Shown here piece after piece: positions 8,928-27,634 of a DNA stretch of 45,033 bases (within the stretch, counting starts at the first letter, position 1; the number at the start of each line of letters is the position of its first letter). The DNA comes from a virus. Both the position numbers and the translations under genes were made by a program. Location: the IMG/VR virus record IMGVR_UViG_3300010334_002402, positions 1 through 45,033 of that record; one strand, written 5' to 3'. Below the pieces are notes generated by a model. The model worked only from the letters and a program-made list of their open reading frames with translations. It searched no databases and had not been told where the DNA came from.

Positions 8928-9439
8928 TTACCAATTATTGTTATTATCAAATGCTATTCTGCGCCAAATTGGTGTGCCCAGGCCTTGCCAAGTTGCTGTA
9001 CAGAAATAATAATAGTTGTCATCTGCACTCCATTCGCCTTGTGTATCGCCACTAGCACCTTCTGCATGCTCGGGAGGAATTGCCTTCCATTGGCTTAGAG
9101 GAGGACTAGCTTCGACCCAGTGATTTTGATAGTACACAAATAACCTACCACTTTGATCATCATACCATATATTATTTTGACTAGGATTACCAGGAGGACT
9201 AGCATCTAATGTAATTACAGCATTACCAAACGCATCAGGAATCAGTAAGTAACCAGTTCCCGATCCGTTAACAGCTAATAATTTATTAGCGTCCCCTATT
9301 CCAGGAGCTGGCACTACACCAGTTCCTAAACTGGCGTATAACTCATCAAAGTTATTATTGCATTTTATAAAAGCGGTTCGTATAGCATCCCCGGCTTTGT
9401 CATTTGCACTTGCACCAACTAGTATATTTTGTTTAGACA

Positions 9440-9440
<1 letters not shown>
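8928..9440 (-). CDS. Short fibre protein with shared N-terminal module
   Basis: A 170-residue protein. Residues 4-38 (ILVGASANDKAGDAIRTAFI, then KCNNNFDELYASLG) are the shared module. A block IWYDDQSGRLFVYYQNHW follows near residue 92. The C-terminal part ends in YYYFCTATWQGLGTPIWRR, a Trp/Tyr-rich strand motif that I associate with fibre proteins of T4-like marine phages. It starts on the stop codon of the 4009-residue gene (TAATG) and is followed after 12 bases by the 1054-residue fibre gene with AAGGACC as its ribosome site. It may be a connector between tail and longer fibres; this is inference. Confidence 0.75.
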
Positions 9441-21469
<12,029 letters not shown>

Positions 21470-21473
21470 TTAT

Positions 21474-21800
21474 TTAAACTCCAAAGCTAGAACCACATCC
21501 GCAAGTTGTAGTTGCGTTAGGATTCTTTATGCTGAATGTGCTACCCATTAATTCTTCTTTATAGTCTATTTCTGCACCTGTGAGGTATTGCATGCTCATT
21601 GCATCTACAAGTACTTTAAAACTGCCTGTTAGCGGAATTTCAAAATCGTCTTCATTTACTATTTCGTCAAAAGTGAATCCGTAACTAAATCCACTACACC
21701 CGCCGCCTTGGACAAATGTACGTAAAAATAAATTGGGATTGTTTTCTTCTGCTAAAAGATCTAGTATTTTTAGCTTGGCTGAATTGGAAATAGTGATCAT
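21474..21800 (-). CDS. erpA: ErpA/IscA-type iron-sulfur cluster insertion protein
   Basis: A 108-residue A-type carrier that transfers [2Fe-2S]/[4Fe-4S] clusters to apo-proteins. All three cluster cysteines are present: C35 in [15 protein letters not shown], and C100 and C102 in [10 protein letters not shown]. Length and ends match the family (usually 105-115 residues). The [15 protein letters not shown] ending is the form I associate with betaproteobacterial ErpA. A TTG at 21827 is in frame, but the ATG at 21800 has GAGGG six bases upstream and a late promoter box just before that, so I use 21800. It heads the tail-fibre operon and lies five bases before the giant fibre gene. As an auxiliary gene it may support iron-sulfur enzymes such as the phage radical SAM proteins; that link is inference. 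Confidence 0.93.
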   Translation of the reverse strand: MITISNSAKLKILDLLAEENNPNLFLRTFVQGGGCSGFSYGFTFDEIVNEDDFEIPLTGSFKVLVDAMSMQYLTGAEIDYKEELMGSTFSIKNPNATTTCGCGSSFGV

Positions 21801-21817
21801 GATTGCCCTCGATAGAG

Positions 21818-21825
21818 TATTTATC
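21818..21825 (-). promoter_or_regulatory. T4-type late promoter (GATAAATA) for erpA and the fibre operon
   Basis: GATAAATACTC on the minus strand, 18 bases before the erpA ATG. The predicted start leaves a leader of about 12 bases with GAGGG. The same ten bases GATAAATACT occur at the 490-residue fibre gene, which supports a shared promoter class. Confidence 0.7.
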
Positions 21826-21855
21826 AAAAGATTTTTATAATCTTAATGTAAATAC

Positions 21856-22146
21856 ATGATGTTCATAGGCACTGAATTTCGTCAAACACAACACGTGAGA
21901 ACTAGTAAACGTGGTAAACATCACACTTATAGTCGTAATAAGACTGTATTGGTACTTCAGTGTGATTGTTGCGGAGAAGTGTTTAACCGAGATAAAGGAT
22001 CTATGGATCCTAATCGATTAACAAATAATGTTTACCATGTATGCAGCAAATGCGATATTAAAAAATTTGCACAAAGTAAAGGCGTTGAAAGTAGGAATGT
22101 ATGGAGTATTCCTGCCAGTAGCCTTAAGACCGTAGACCAACTCTAG
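21856..22146 (+). CDS. Zinc-finger phage protein
   Basis: A 96-residue plus-strand protein with two cysteine pairs, C36-x2-C39 (CDCCG) and C63-x2-C66 (CSKC), that would bind one zinc ion as a zinc ribbon or treble-clef. Around them are a basic stretch (TSKRGKHHTYSRNKT) and DKGSMDPNRL. The layout resembles small zinc proteins and HNH-like remnants in phages, but the HNH histidines are not recognisable, so I do not call it a nuclease. No clear Shine-Dalgarno is seen and two ATGs are adjacent (21856, 21859). TATAAT at 21836-21841 could be a -10 without a good -35. Its 3' end overlaps the SOD gene by 23 bases in convergent orientation. Confidence 0.7.
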   Translation: MMFIGTEFRQTQHVRTSKRGKHHTYSRNKTVLVLQCDCCGEVFNRDKGSMDPNRLTNNVYHVCSKCDIKKFAQSKGVESRNVWSIPASSLKTVDQL

Positions 22147-22684
22147 AGCTGACAATATTCCAGTTGATAATTTTCCATTGGTTATTTAGGTAGCTTTTTT
22201 TATCAGCCTGGTAATCTAATGCCCAGGCATGTTCCCACCAATCAATTAACAATACAATATCTAGTTTTATTTGATGATTTTTAATTGTTTTGATAGTACC
22301 ATCACTTGCCAAATATATCCAACCGCTACCTTGTATTTTCATTGCTTCTTTTTGGAAATCATCCTTGAATTTATCAAAACTTTTAAAATATTTGTTGATA
22401 AAATTTTCAGCAATATTTGTGGGTTGATTGGATGCCTGTGGTGCTTGGTATTGTGTGAACAAAATATGGTGTAAAAACGCACCCGCTTCATTGAAGTCTG
22501 CATCGCCTTCGCCGTTGTTAAAACGGTCAACATAGCCCTTGTACAGTTTTCCATAATGATATTTCATAGTATCTTCGGATATAGCAGGCTCCAATTCGTC
22601 CTTTTTGTAGGGAAGAATTGCTTGCTCTAGTGTCTTAGGAGCATGGCCTTCATTTAAACTAACATAACGAATAAAGTTGTACAT
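22124..22684 (-). CDS. Iron/manganese superoxide dismutase
   Basis: A 186-residue protein of the Fe/Mn SOD family, which converts superoxide to hydrogen peroxide and oxygen. The four metal ligands are visible: His in MKYHYGK, His in AFLHHILF, and Asp and His in DWWEHAW. The homology begins near residue 20 (ILPYKKDELEPAISEDT), so about 18 N-terminal residues are extra. The second-sphere position carries His (IKNHQIKLD), as in some archaeal and mycobacterial enzymes, rather than the Gln of common E. coli-type Mn enzymes, so the metal cannot be told from sequence. A late box ends five bases before the ATG, so the message may be leaderless; no Shine-Dalgarno is seen. It may protect the cell from oxidative stress late in infection. 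Confidence 0.92.
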   Translation of the reverse strand: MYNFIRYVSLNEGHAPKTLEQAILPYKKDELEPAISEDTMKYHYGKLYKGYVDRFNNGEGDADFNEAGAFLHHILFTQYQAPQASNQPTNIAENFINKYFKSFDKFKDDFQKEAMKIQGSGWIYLASDGTIKTIKNHQIKLDIVLLIDWWEHAWALDYQADKKSYLNNQWKIINWNIVSSRVGLRS

Positions 22685-22689
22685 AATGA

Positions 22690-22697
22690 TATTTATC
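22690..22697 (-). promoter_or_regulatory. T4-type late promoter (GATAAATA) for SOD
   Basis: GATAAATATC on the minus strand. With T4 spacing the first transcribed base would be the A of the SOD start codon at 22684. It lies back to back with the plus-strand late box, two bases away. Confidence 0.6.
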
Positions 22698-22699
22698 AG

Positions 22700-22707
22700 T
22701 ATAAATA
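22700..22707 (+). promoter_or_regulatory. T4-type late promoter (TATAAATA)
   Basis: A perfect TATAAATA on the plus strand followed by AAGGAGG (22714-22720) and ATG at 22729. Spacing and sequence fit a strong late gene. Confidence 0.75.
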
Positions 22708-22728
22708 ATCCACAAGGAGGAACATATT

Positions 22729-23019
22729 ATGTTCAAAAAAATCAAAGAGTTTTTCGTAGGAAAACCAAAAGAAGTTGCTGTTGAAGCACCTTATAAAACT
22801 GAATCTGCCAATGAATCAGTTTTAACAGTTGTGCCAGCAGGTACTGAGGCTTCTGTTGCTGCTCCAACGCAAGTTGCTCCAGTTACTCTAGCTGTAGAAG
22901 GTGCCGGTGCAGTCGAAGCTCCAGCTGAAAAGCCAGTTAAAGCCAAAAAGACACCAGCAGCTAAAAAAGCACCTGCGGCTAAGAAGCCACGTGCGCCTAA
23001 AAAGCCTAAAGCAGAGTAA
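22729..23019 (+). CDS. Basic protein with histone-H1-like Ala/Lys/Pro tail
   Basis: A 96-residue protein. Residues 1-15 (MFKKIKEFFVGKPKE) form an amphipathic basic helix. Residues 25-62 are Ala/Val/Thr-rich and poorly structured. The last 30 residues are repeats of the type AKKxPAAKK, as in the tail of histone H1 and bacterial H1-like DNA-binding proteins. It has a perfect late promoter and one of the strongest ribosome sites in the window, so it is probably made in quantity late in infection. It could bind or condense DNA, or be an internal virion protein; neither is shown by sequence. It is one of only four plus-strand genes here, and a hairpin just past its end may terminate it. Confidence 0.8.
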   Translation: MFKKIKEFFVGKPKEVAVEAPYKTESANESVLTVVPAGTEASVAAPTQVAPVTLAVEGAGAVEAPAEKPVKAKKTPAAKKAPAAKKPRAPKKPKAE

Positions 23020-23250
23020 TTAAAACTTAGATAATTGGCTAGAATAGTTAGCCATATCTTCTTGAATCCTAACCCTTCGTTTTTCGTCGAGGTTAGGATT
23101 TTCTTCTAGCTCTTCCCTAAGAGTTTCCAACCTGTGTATTAGTTGTTCTCGAGATAGCTTTTGGCTTGATTGTACAGTTCCATGCTGGCGAGATTTTTTC
23201 CCTTGCTCTCGCACATTATGTCGAACTGGTTTAGAAAAGTTATTGCCCAT
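23020..23250 (-). CDS. Small charged helical protein overlapping the end of uvsE
   Basis: A 76-residue reading frame. Its N-terminal half is Lys/Gln/Ser-rich and its C-terminal half looks like a good helix (LIHRLETLREELEENP, KRRVRIQEDMANYSS). It overlaps the 3' end of uvsE by 112 bases in another frame and no Shine-Dalgarno precedes its ATG, which lowers confidence. The part beyond uvsE (23020-23138) is 120 bases of helix-like coding with no competing frame, which favours a real gene. It ends directly against the stop codon of the convergent H1-like gene. Confidence 0.5.
   Translation of the reverse strand: MGNNFSKPVRHNVREQGKKSRQHGTVQSSQKLSREQLIHRLETLREELEENPNLDEKRRVRIQEDMANYSSQLSKF
23065..23100 (+). 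terminator. Strong hairpin, likely terminator of the plus-strand H1-like gene
   Basis: Perfect 10-base arms AATCCTAACC (23065-23074) and GGTTAGGATT (23091-23100) around a 16-base loop, followed on the plus strand by TTCTTCT. It lies 46 bases after the plus-strand stop codon and inside the minus-strand 76-residue frame. Confidence 0.55.
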
Positions 23251-24167
23251 TCGTTAGTTTTGTGATTCCAATAAAAGTCACTGTGTGCCCTTAGTTTTTG
23301 TTTCTTGTAGCCATCTACAAGTAACTGTGCGTGATCAGGTGCTAGATTAGTGTCATGATTGACGAGATAATCTTCACGAGATACAGAATAATGAAGTGTA
23401 GGGCGGAGACCACGCCAACTATCCACGACACGCTTAACACGATCGTCTGTCGAAGAGATATACTCCCCTTCGCGAATCCAATGATGGTGAATATCGAGCA
23501 CAATAGGAACGATATCGCTAATATCAAGACAGTCATTTAGTCCCCATGCGTTTTCTTCGTTTTCAATTGTAATGCAATTTCTTGCTTCTGGACTGAGCCG
23601 GGCATATGCTCTGCGTATGCCTTCAGGGCCTTGCTTGCCTGAAATGTGGACATTAATTTTAAAGTCTTGGAACGATTTTCCAAAACCCATATAGCGGGCC
23701 ATATCTGTGTGATATTCAAATTCATCTATGCTTCGTCCGACAATGCCTTCGTTAATGCTAGCCAGAACAACAAACTGACCAGGATGCATACTAAGACGGG
23801 TATTGCTTGCACGAGCACTATCACCAATAAGGATAAAATTGCGTTCAAGATATTGAACCACATCGGGTCGTTGCCAAAAATAACTCCATGTTGGCTCGGT
23901 ATAAGCAGGAAGAATGTCGCTACTAAGACGGACCATCCTAAGATTTTCATTAAGTTCTCCTACACGGCCTACAAGTTTTTTTGTAGCCGCCAGATTCTGG
24001 ACCATTAGATCCCAGAGCTTTTGCTCTGCAACGTCCTTCGACTGTCTATTTAACCAACTTATGGTAGTTGTACCGGTGTTGTATTGTTTAGCATCGTCGG
24101 TTGCTTTAATACCGTTGACTTGTTCAGGAGTGTCGATCCATTTACATGCAAAGCCTATACGTTTCAT
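23139..24167 (-). CDS. uvsE: UV damage endonuclease (UvdE/UvsE family)
   Basis: A 342-residue TIM-barrel endonuclease that nicks DNA just 5' of UV photoproducts and so starts an alternative excision repair. Family blocks are visible: IGFACKWI near the N-terminus, MVRLSSDILP, RLSMHPGQFVVLAS, NCITIENEE, VPIVLDIHHHWI, and LHYSVSRED. The His, Glu and Asp in these blocks are the usual metal ligands. I place the start at 24167, because the stop codon of the small upstream gene overlaps it (TAATG); an in-frame ATG at 24245 would overlap that gene. Length agrees with the family (about 300-350). It is co-directional with queD behind a strong sigma70 promoter, so it is probably made early. Confidence 0.93.
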   Translation of the reverse strand: MKRIGFACKWIDTPEQVNGIKATDDAKQYNTGTTTISWLNRQSKDVAEQKLWDLMVQNLAATKKLVGRVGELNENLRMVRLSSDILPAYTEPTWSYFWQRPDVVQYLERNFILIGDSARASNTRLSMHPGQFVVLASINEGIVGRSIDEFEYHTDMARYMGFGKSFQDFKINVHISGKQGPEGIRRAYARLSPEARNCITIENEENAWGLNDCLDISDIVPIVLDIHHHWIREGEYISSTDDRVKRVVDSWRGLRPTLHYSVSREDYLVNHDTNLAPDHAQLLVDGYKKQKLRAHSDFYWNHKTNEWAITFLNQFDIMCESKGKNLASMELYNQAKSYLENN

Positions 24168-24337
24168 TACCAATGCCTTATGACGCCTGAGATTATAAAA
24201 ATGTTTGTAAGTATGTATGATAACACAATTACAGTACGAATGCAAGCAATTCGATCCGCTTCTGCGTCCGAACTGCCTGCTTTTTCACCTAATGCTTTGG
24301 CCCAACTACGCCAAAAATTATGAAAGAAGATCCTCAT
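24167..24337 (-). CDS. Small membrane protein between queD and uvsE
   Basis: A 56-residue protein. The first 30 residues are an amphipathic, charged segment (MRIFFHNFWRSWAKALG, then DAEADRI), followed by one membrane span (TVIVLSYILTNIFIISGVI) and a short RHW end. It overlaps the end of queD by 20 bases and its TAA overlaps the uvsE ATG (TAATG), so it fills a space that would otherwise be empty and is tightly coupled on both sides. Similar Trp-Ala-Lys-Ala-Leu-Gly plus membrane-span peptides occur, as far as I recall, in T4-like marine phages. Function unknown; it probably sits in the inner membrane. Confidence 0.75.
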   Translation of the reverse strand: MRIFFHNFWRSWAKALGEKAGSSDAEADRIACIRTVIVLSYILTNIFIISGVIRHW

Positions 24338-24824
24338 TCCACTCACGATGCCCTTCTCTAAAAGCCATATTAGCCTGTGTCTCGCGAACTTCTACACGAT
24401 AGCACCACAAACGTGCTGCCTCGCCCGGGCCCCACATCTCTGGAATATAAACTCCATTGACATACTTGTAGAGCATATCACTAAGGCCTTCACAGCCTAA
24501 ACGTGGTAGTACTACTACTTTTGCCATTTTCTTTTCTTGTAGCAACTTGTATGTTTCCATTTCTGGATCATCTTCTGCTACAATAAGAGTGTGATCAAAT
24601 TGATCTTCTAAAATCTTTTTGAGTTCTTTCAGCCCACCATAATCAGCCGCCCAATTACGAACGTCTAAATCATTGGTACCAAAATAGAACTTCATTGAAA
24701 AACTGTAGCCATGAATTAGGTTACAGTGACTATCGCTTCGCCATTGTCTGTAAGCACACGGAAATGCGTCCACATATTCTTTTGTGCTTTGATACTTGTA
24801 TACTACCGGTTGTAGTGTTGCCAT
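24318..24824 (-). CDS. queD: QueD/6-pyruvoyltetrahydropterin synthase-like protein with altered zinc site
   Basis: A 168-residue protein of the T-fold family. QueD makes 6-carboxy-tetrahydropterin for queuosine/7-deazaguanine, and PTPS makes tetrahydrobiopterin precursors. The HCNLIHGYSF block aligns with the CxxxHGH site and keeps the catalytic Cys34. The Asp-His pair (FDHTLI) and the pterin-anchoring Glu (VEVRET) are also present. Two of the three zinc histidines are Tyr: Y25 in AYRQW and Y40 in HGYSF; only H38 remains. It may therefore be inactive, use another metal mode, or have a new role. No QueC, QueE or FolE is in the window. The ribosome site AAGGAGAC lies in the loop of a hairpin that also pairs the start codon. 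Confidence 0.8.
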   Translation of the reverse strand: MATLQPVVYKYQSTKEYVDAFPCAYRQWRSDSHCNLIHGYSFSMKFYFGTNDLDVRNWAADYGGLKELKKILEDQFDHTLIVAEDDPEMETYKLLQEKKMAKVVVLPRLGCEGLSDMLYKYVNGVYIPEMWGPGEAARLWCYRVEVRETQANMAFREGHREWNEDLLS

Positions 24825-24848
24825 TGTTATGTCTCCTTGTTAACAATG
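24822..24848 (-). promoter_or_regulatory. mRNA hairpin over the queD start codon
   Basis: Minus strand: CATTGTTA, an 11-base loop containing AAGGAGA, then TAACAATG, whose last three bases are the queD start codon. The 8-base arms are perfect. The ribosome site is exposed and the ATG is in the stem, so it could tune translation. Confidence 0.5.
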
Positions 24849-24897
24849 ACATGCAGAATTTATATTGCGGGATGAATGCCTAAGGCCGCATATACTA

Positions 24898-24926
24898 ATT
24901 ATATAGGTTTATGATTACAAGGTCAA
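24898..24926 (-). promoter_or_regulatory. Sigma70 promoter of the queD-uvsE operon
   Basis: TTGACC (24921-24926), 17 bases, TATAAT (24898-24903) on the minus strand, in the 104-base gap before queD. The leader of about 65 bases includes a TTGTTAACAA palindrome (24837-24846). Confidence 0.8.
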
Positions 24927-24928
24927 GT

Positions 24929-26401
24929 TTATTGATTAGAAATCATTCCAAAGCCTAGCCATTGACCAGGAGTTCCAGGAGTTATGCAAACCCAACCAAT
25001 GTAGCTACTTGCTTTTGGCTCAGAATTCCAACACATATCTCCAGCATTGAATATGCCAGATGTTGGAGCAGTTTTTCCTGATGTAAATCTACGCCCTCCT
25101 AAACTAACATCTCCGTTAACACTAAATTGTAATGTAGGATCTGGATTATTAATGTTAATGCTCAAAGGTCCGAAAACTTTAACTGGTTTAGCTTGTATAA
25201 GTTTATCACCAATATTGATTTCGTTGATATCGCCGTAAAGCACTTCACTATTTTGACTAGTTAATTTAATTTGATTTTCAGAATTGATACCATTTTGAAC
25301 TAATTTGATTCCTTCACCGATGGTTATTTGATTTGCTGTTAAATCATTTAATGTAGTTGTGCCGTCTACTGACAATGTTTTCAATGTTCCCAGTGTAGTT
25401 AAACTACTAGTTGTAACTCCGGCGCCCAAGGCTGTTGAACTTAAGACAGGTCTTGAATCGATATAATAAAATTTACCTGCGGCTATATCAAAACTTTCTG
25501 TAGAATGTAATCTATCTGGAGAATTAGACATTATTAGCTGTCTTGGCGCACCCGCTCCTGCCCAAACTAAACCAAGACCATATATGCTATTATCCTTTGT
25601 TGCTAAGAATTGCAATGCATGTGTACGATCAATTCTGCTATCAGTAACTACACTAGTGGCGTTTAACGTTCCATAGACGTTTAATACCGCGCCTCCGTTC
25701 GCTGGGTTGCCTATATTAACTTCGCCACCTTTTGTAACAGTAATACGCTCTAGTCCGTCAGAAATGATAGCAATATCGTCGCTACTGTTTGTTCCAAAGT
25801 GTGCTATTCCGTTATTAGGACTACCAATAACAATGTTAACATTATTGTCTAATATATCAATTGTAAAGTTTGGTTCTTCTGTGCCTATACCTAGTCGATT
25901 AAATGTACTATTAACAAACATAAAATCGCCTAGAGTAGTATCTCCAGCGACTGACAGTTTATTCAGTGTTCCAAGACTAGTTAAATTACTCTTTGTAATA
26001 GTTCCGCCTAGTGCTGTTGCACTAATCACTGGAATATTATCAATATTGTAGGTGTTAGAAGAGCCAATATCTAAATTGGCATTGGCCCATAATCTTCCAC
26101 CAGATCTATATATTAGCTGAGTTTGCCCTGTTGCATGAGACCAACTAAAACCTTTGCCATTTAATTCAGAATCTACGGTAGAAACCCAACTACCTAAGTC
26201 TGTGGAATTATTATCTGCAATTAAATTCTTAACTTTAAGTGTTCCTACATTAAGGGTACCACCAATAGTTGCATCATTTGCTATGCTAACATTGCCGGTA
26301 ATACTGTAATTGCCGGTATGTGTTACTAACCCTTGAGTCGCACTCAGTGTTAGACTACTAATAAAAACGGTATTGTCTTCAATATGAAATATTTGGGCCA
26401 T
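24929..26401 (-). CDS. Tail-fibre/spike protein with internal duplication
   Basis: A 490-residue, Ser/Thr/Asn/Gly-rich beta protein. Two halves contain the same block: YNIDNIPVISATALGG with SLGTLNKLSVAG near residue 120, and YYIDSRPVLSSTALGA with TLGTLKTLSVDG near residue 325. The N-terminus (FISSLTLSATQGLVTHTGNY, then SITGNVSIAND) and the end (MCWNSEPKASSYIGWVCITP, then GTPGQWLGFG) are of the type found in phage fibre proteins with a stacked-strand shaft and a small C-terminal cap. It is separate from the main fibre operon and has its own late promoter inside an inverted repeat that covers its start codon. Probably a host-recognition or virion decoration fibre; receptor unknown. Confidence 0.8.
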   Translation of the reverse strand: MAQIFHIEDNTVFISSLTLSATQGLVTHTGNYSITGNVSIANDATIGGTLNVGTLKVKNLIADNNSTDLGSWVSTVDSELNGKGFSWSHATGQTQLIYRSGGRLWANANLDIGSSNTYNIDNIPVISATALGGTITKSNLTSLGTLNKLSVAGDTTLGDFMFVNSTFNRLGIGTEEPNFTIDILDNNVNIVIGSPNNGIAHFGTNSSDDIAIISDGLERITVTKGGEVNIGNPANGGAVLNVYGTLNATSVVTDSRIDRTHALQFLATKDNSIYGLGLVWAGAGAPRQLIMSNSPDRLHSTESFDIAAGKFYYIDSRPVLSSTALGAGVTTSSLTTLGTLKTLSVDGTTTLNDLTANQITIGEGIKLVQNGINSENQIKLTSQNSEVLYGDINEINIGDKLIQAKPVKVFGPLSININNPDPTLQFSVNGDVSLGGRRFTSGKTAPTSGIFNAGDMCWNSEPKASSYIGWVCITPGTPGQWLGFGMISNQ

Positions 26402-26434
26402 GGATAAACACTCTCTTTCGAGTATTTATCCATG
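26399..26434 (-). promoter_or_regulatory. Inverted repeat that hides the fibre start codon in read-through RNA
   Basis: On the minus strand CATGGATAAATACTC, loop GAAAGA, GAGTGTTTATCCATG. In RNA the 15-base stem is complete with one G-U pair and contains the ATG at 26401. The left arm carries the late box, and a transcript starting at the late promoter (about 26417) would begin in the loop and lack that arm. Confidence 0.7.
26423..26430 (-). promoter_or_regulatory. T4-type late promoter (GATAAATA) of the 490-residue fibre gene
   Basis: GATAAATACTC on the minus strand. The predicted start near 26417 gives a 16-base leader containing GAGAG before the ATG at 26401. Confidence 0.7.
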
Positions 26435-26446
26435 TTTTGCCTTAGA

Positions 26447-27634
26447 TTACTGAACTTTAAGAAGAATAGTATCTTCGTTAATGCGTCCGTTCATTTTAGT
26501 GTCTGTAGCATTGATCTCTTCTAGGAATTTGCGCAGAGCAATCTTACCTGCAGACTTAAACTCTTTGAGTTTTTCTTCAGGTTTACGCACAGTCTTTTGT
26601 ACACTCTTAAACTCATCAAAGCCCGTAATTGTAGTACCTTTAACACTTAATGTATTAAACTCTGCAGCCACATACTTGCCCAACTTACGAGATTTAGTGT
26701 TAAACACCCAAAGTTCGCCAGACCCAATAATATCCTTTGGATTAATACTTACAAGTTTTAGAGGTTCGTTAGACTTCATAAACTTGAGTTTAGCAACCAG
26801 CTTTTCAACGGGCACTGATTTCTTAGCACGAGGAGCACGATTAACTTTGGCTTCTTGTGCCAACATATCACACGCACTCGCAATTTCTTGATAAAATGCA
26901 ATCAGATTGCGGATTTGCTTTTTAGTACGATGACTATATGCTTCCTTCAATTGTTCATCGCCTTTACCGCTAGCAAGTTCCTCAAGTTCTGCCAAATCTC
27001 GTGCATACAACTCTTTAATAATTCGAGCATGCGCAGCCTTAACTTCTTTGCCTTTTAGCAAGTTGAGCATTTTAAATGCTTTAGGATCAAAATTCTCAGG
27101 ATCTGTTTGGAAATTTTCAATGGCATCTTCAATTTCTTCGGTCATGCGATACGATGCTTCACGCACACGTTCTTGAATGGTAGGCTGTGCTACTACAGGT
27201 TTAGTATCGACAACTTCATCTTCCTTGTCGTTTTTGCCTGCTTCAATTACTTCGACAATTGCTTTACGCAACCAAGCACTTGTATCTCGACCATCATTAA
27301 AATCTTCACGAACGGCAGGCATGCCGCGATTCAAACAACTAGCAATAGCACCCATTGTGACATTGCATCGATTATCTTTAGTTTTCTTAAAGGCAGCAAT
27401 GTCTTCTTTTGTACAACCAACATTAGTCATCCATTTGATAATAGCTGGCTTCAAATCTTTGCCGCTAAATTCCAAACGGTAATATTCCATAGCACCATGC
27501 CAATGGCGCAAAAATTGGTTAGCATCCATGGACTCTACATTATCCCATACGGGACTATAATCTTTAGCCGCTTTGGTGCGATGTGCTGTAACTTGTTTTT
27601 TAGTTACACGGGTTTTGGTTGCTACTTTAGCCAT
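26447..27634 (-). CDS. Large basic phage protein, function unknown
   Basis: A 395-residue Lys-rich protein. The first 25 residues are Lys/Thr/Arg-rich (MAKVATKTRVTKKQVTAHR). Residues 30-120 contain WDNVESMDANQFLRHWHGAM and later TSAWLRKAIVEVI. The middle (about 165-280) is charged, probably helical, and includes LLKGKEVKAAHARIIKEL and LAQEAKVNRAPRAKK. The C-terminal third has a strand-rich block (SGELWVFNTKSRKLGKYVAA, then FNTLSVKG). I recognise no catalytic motif. The start at 27634 has AGGAG seven bases upstream; an ATG ten codons earlier has no such site. A near-perfect sigma70 promoter suggests strong early expression. A nucleic-acid-binding or host-takeover protein would fit, as inference. 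Confidence 0.8.
   Translation of the reverse strand: MAKVATKTRVTKKQVTAHRTKAAKDYSPVWDNVESMDANQFLRHWHGAMEYYRLEFSGKDLKPAIIKWMTNVGCTKEDIAAFKKTKDNRCNVTMGAIASCLNRGMPAVREDFNDGRDTSAWLRKAIVEVIEAGKNDKEDEVVDTKPVVAQPTIQERVREASYRMTEEIEDAIENFQTDPENFDPKAFKMLNLLKGKEVKAAHARIIKELYARDLAELEELASGKGDEQLKEAYSHRTKKQIRNLIAFYQEIASACDMLAQEAKVNRAPRAKKSVPVEKLVAKLKFMKSNEPLKLVSINPKDIIGSGELWVFNTKSRKLGKYVAAEFNTLSVKGTTITGFDEFKSVQKTVRKPEEKLKEFKSAGKIALRKFLEEINATDTKMNGRINEDTILLKVQ

Noticed and set aside
21801-21827. Longer erpA start at TTG
   Set aside because: It would place the ribosome site and the late promoter box inside the gene; the ATG at 21800 fits the family length.
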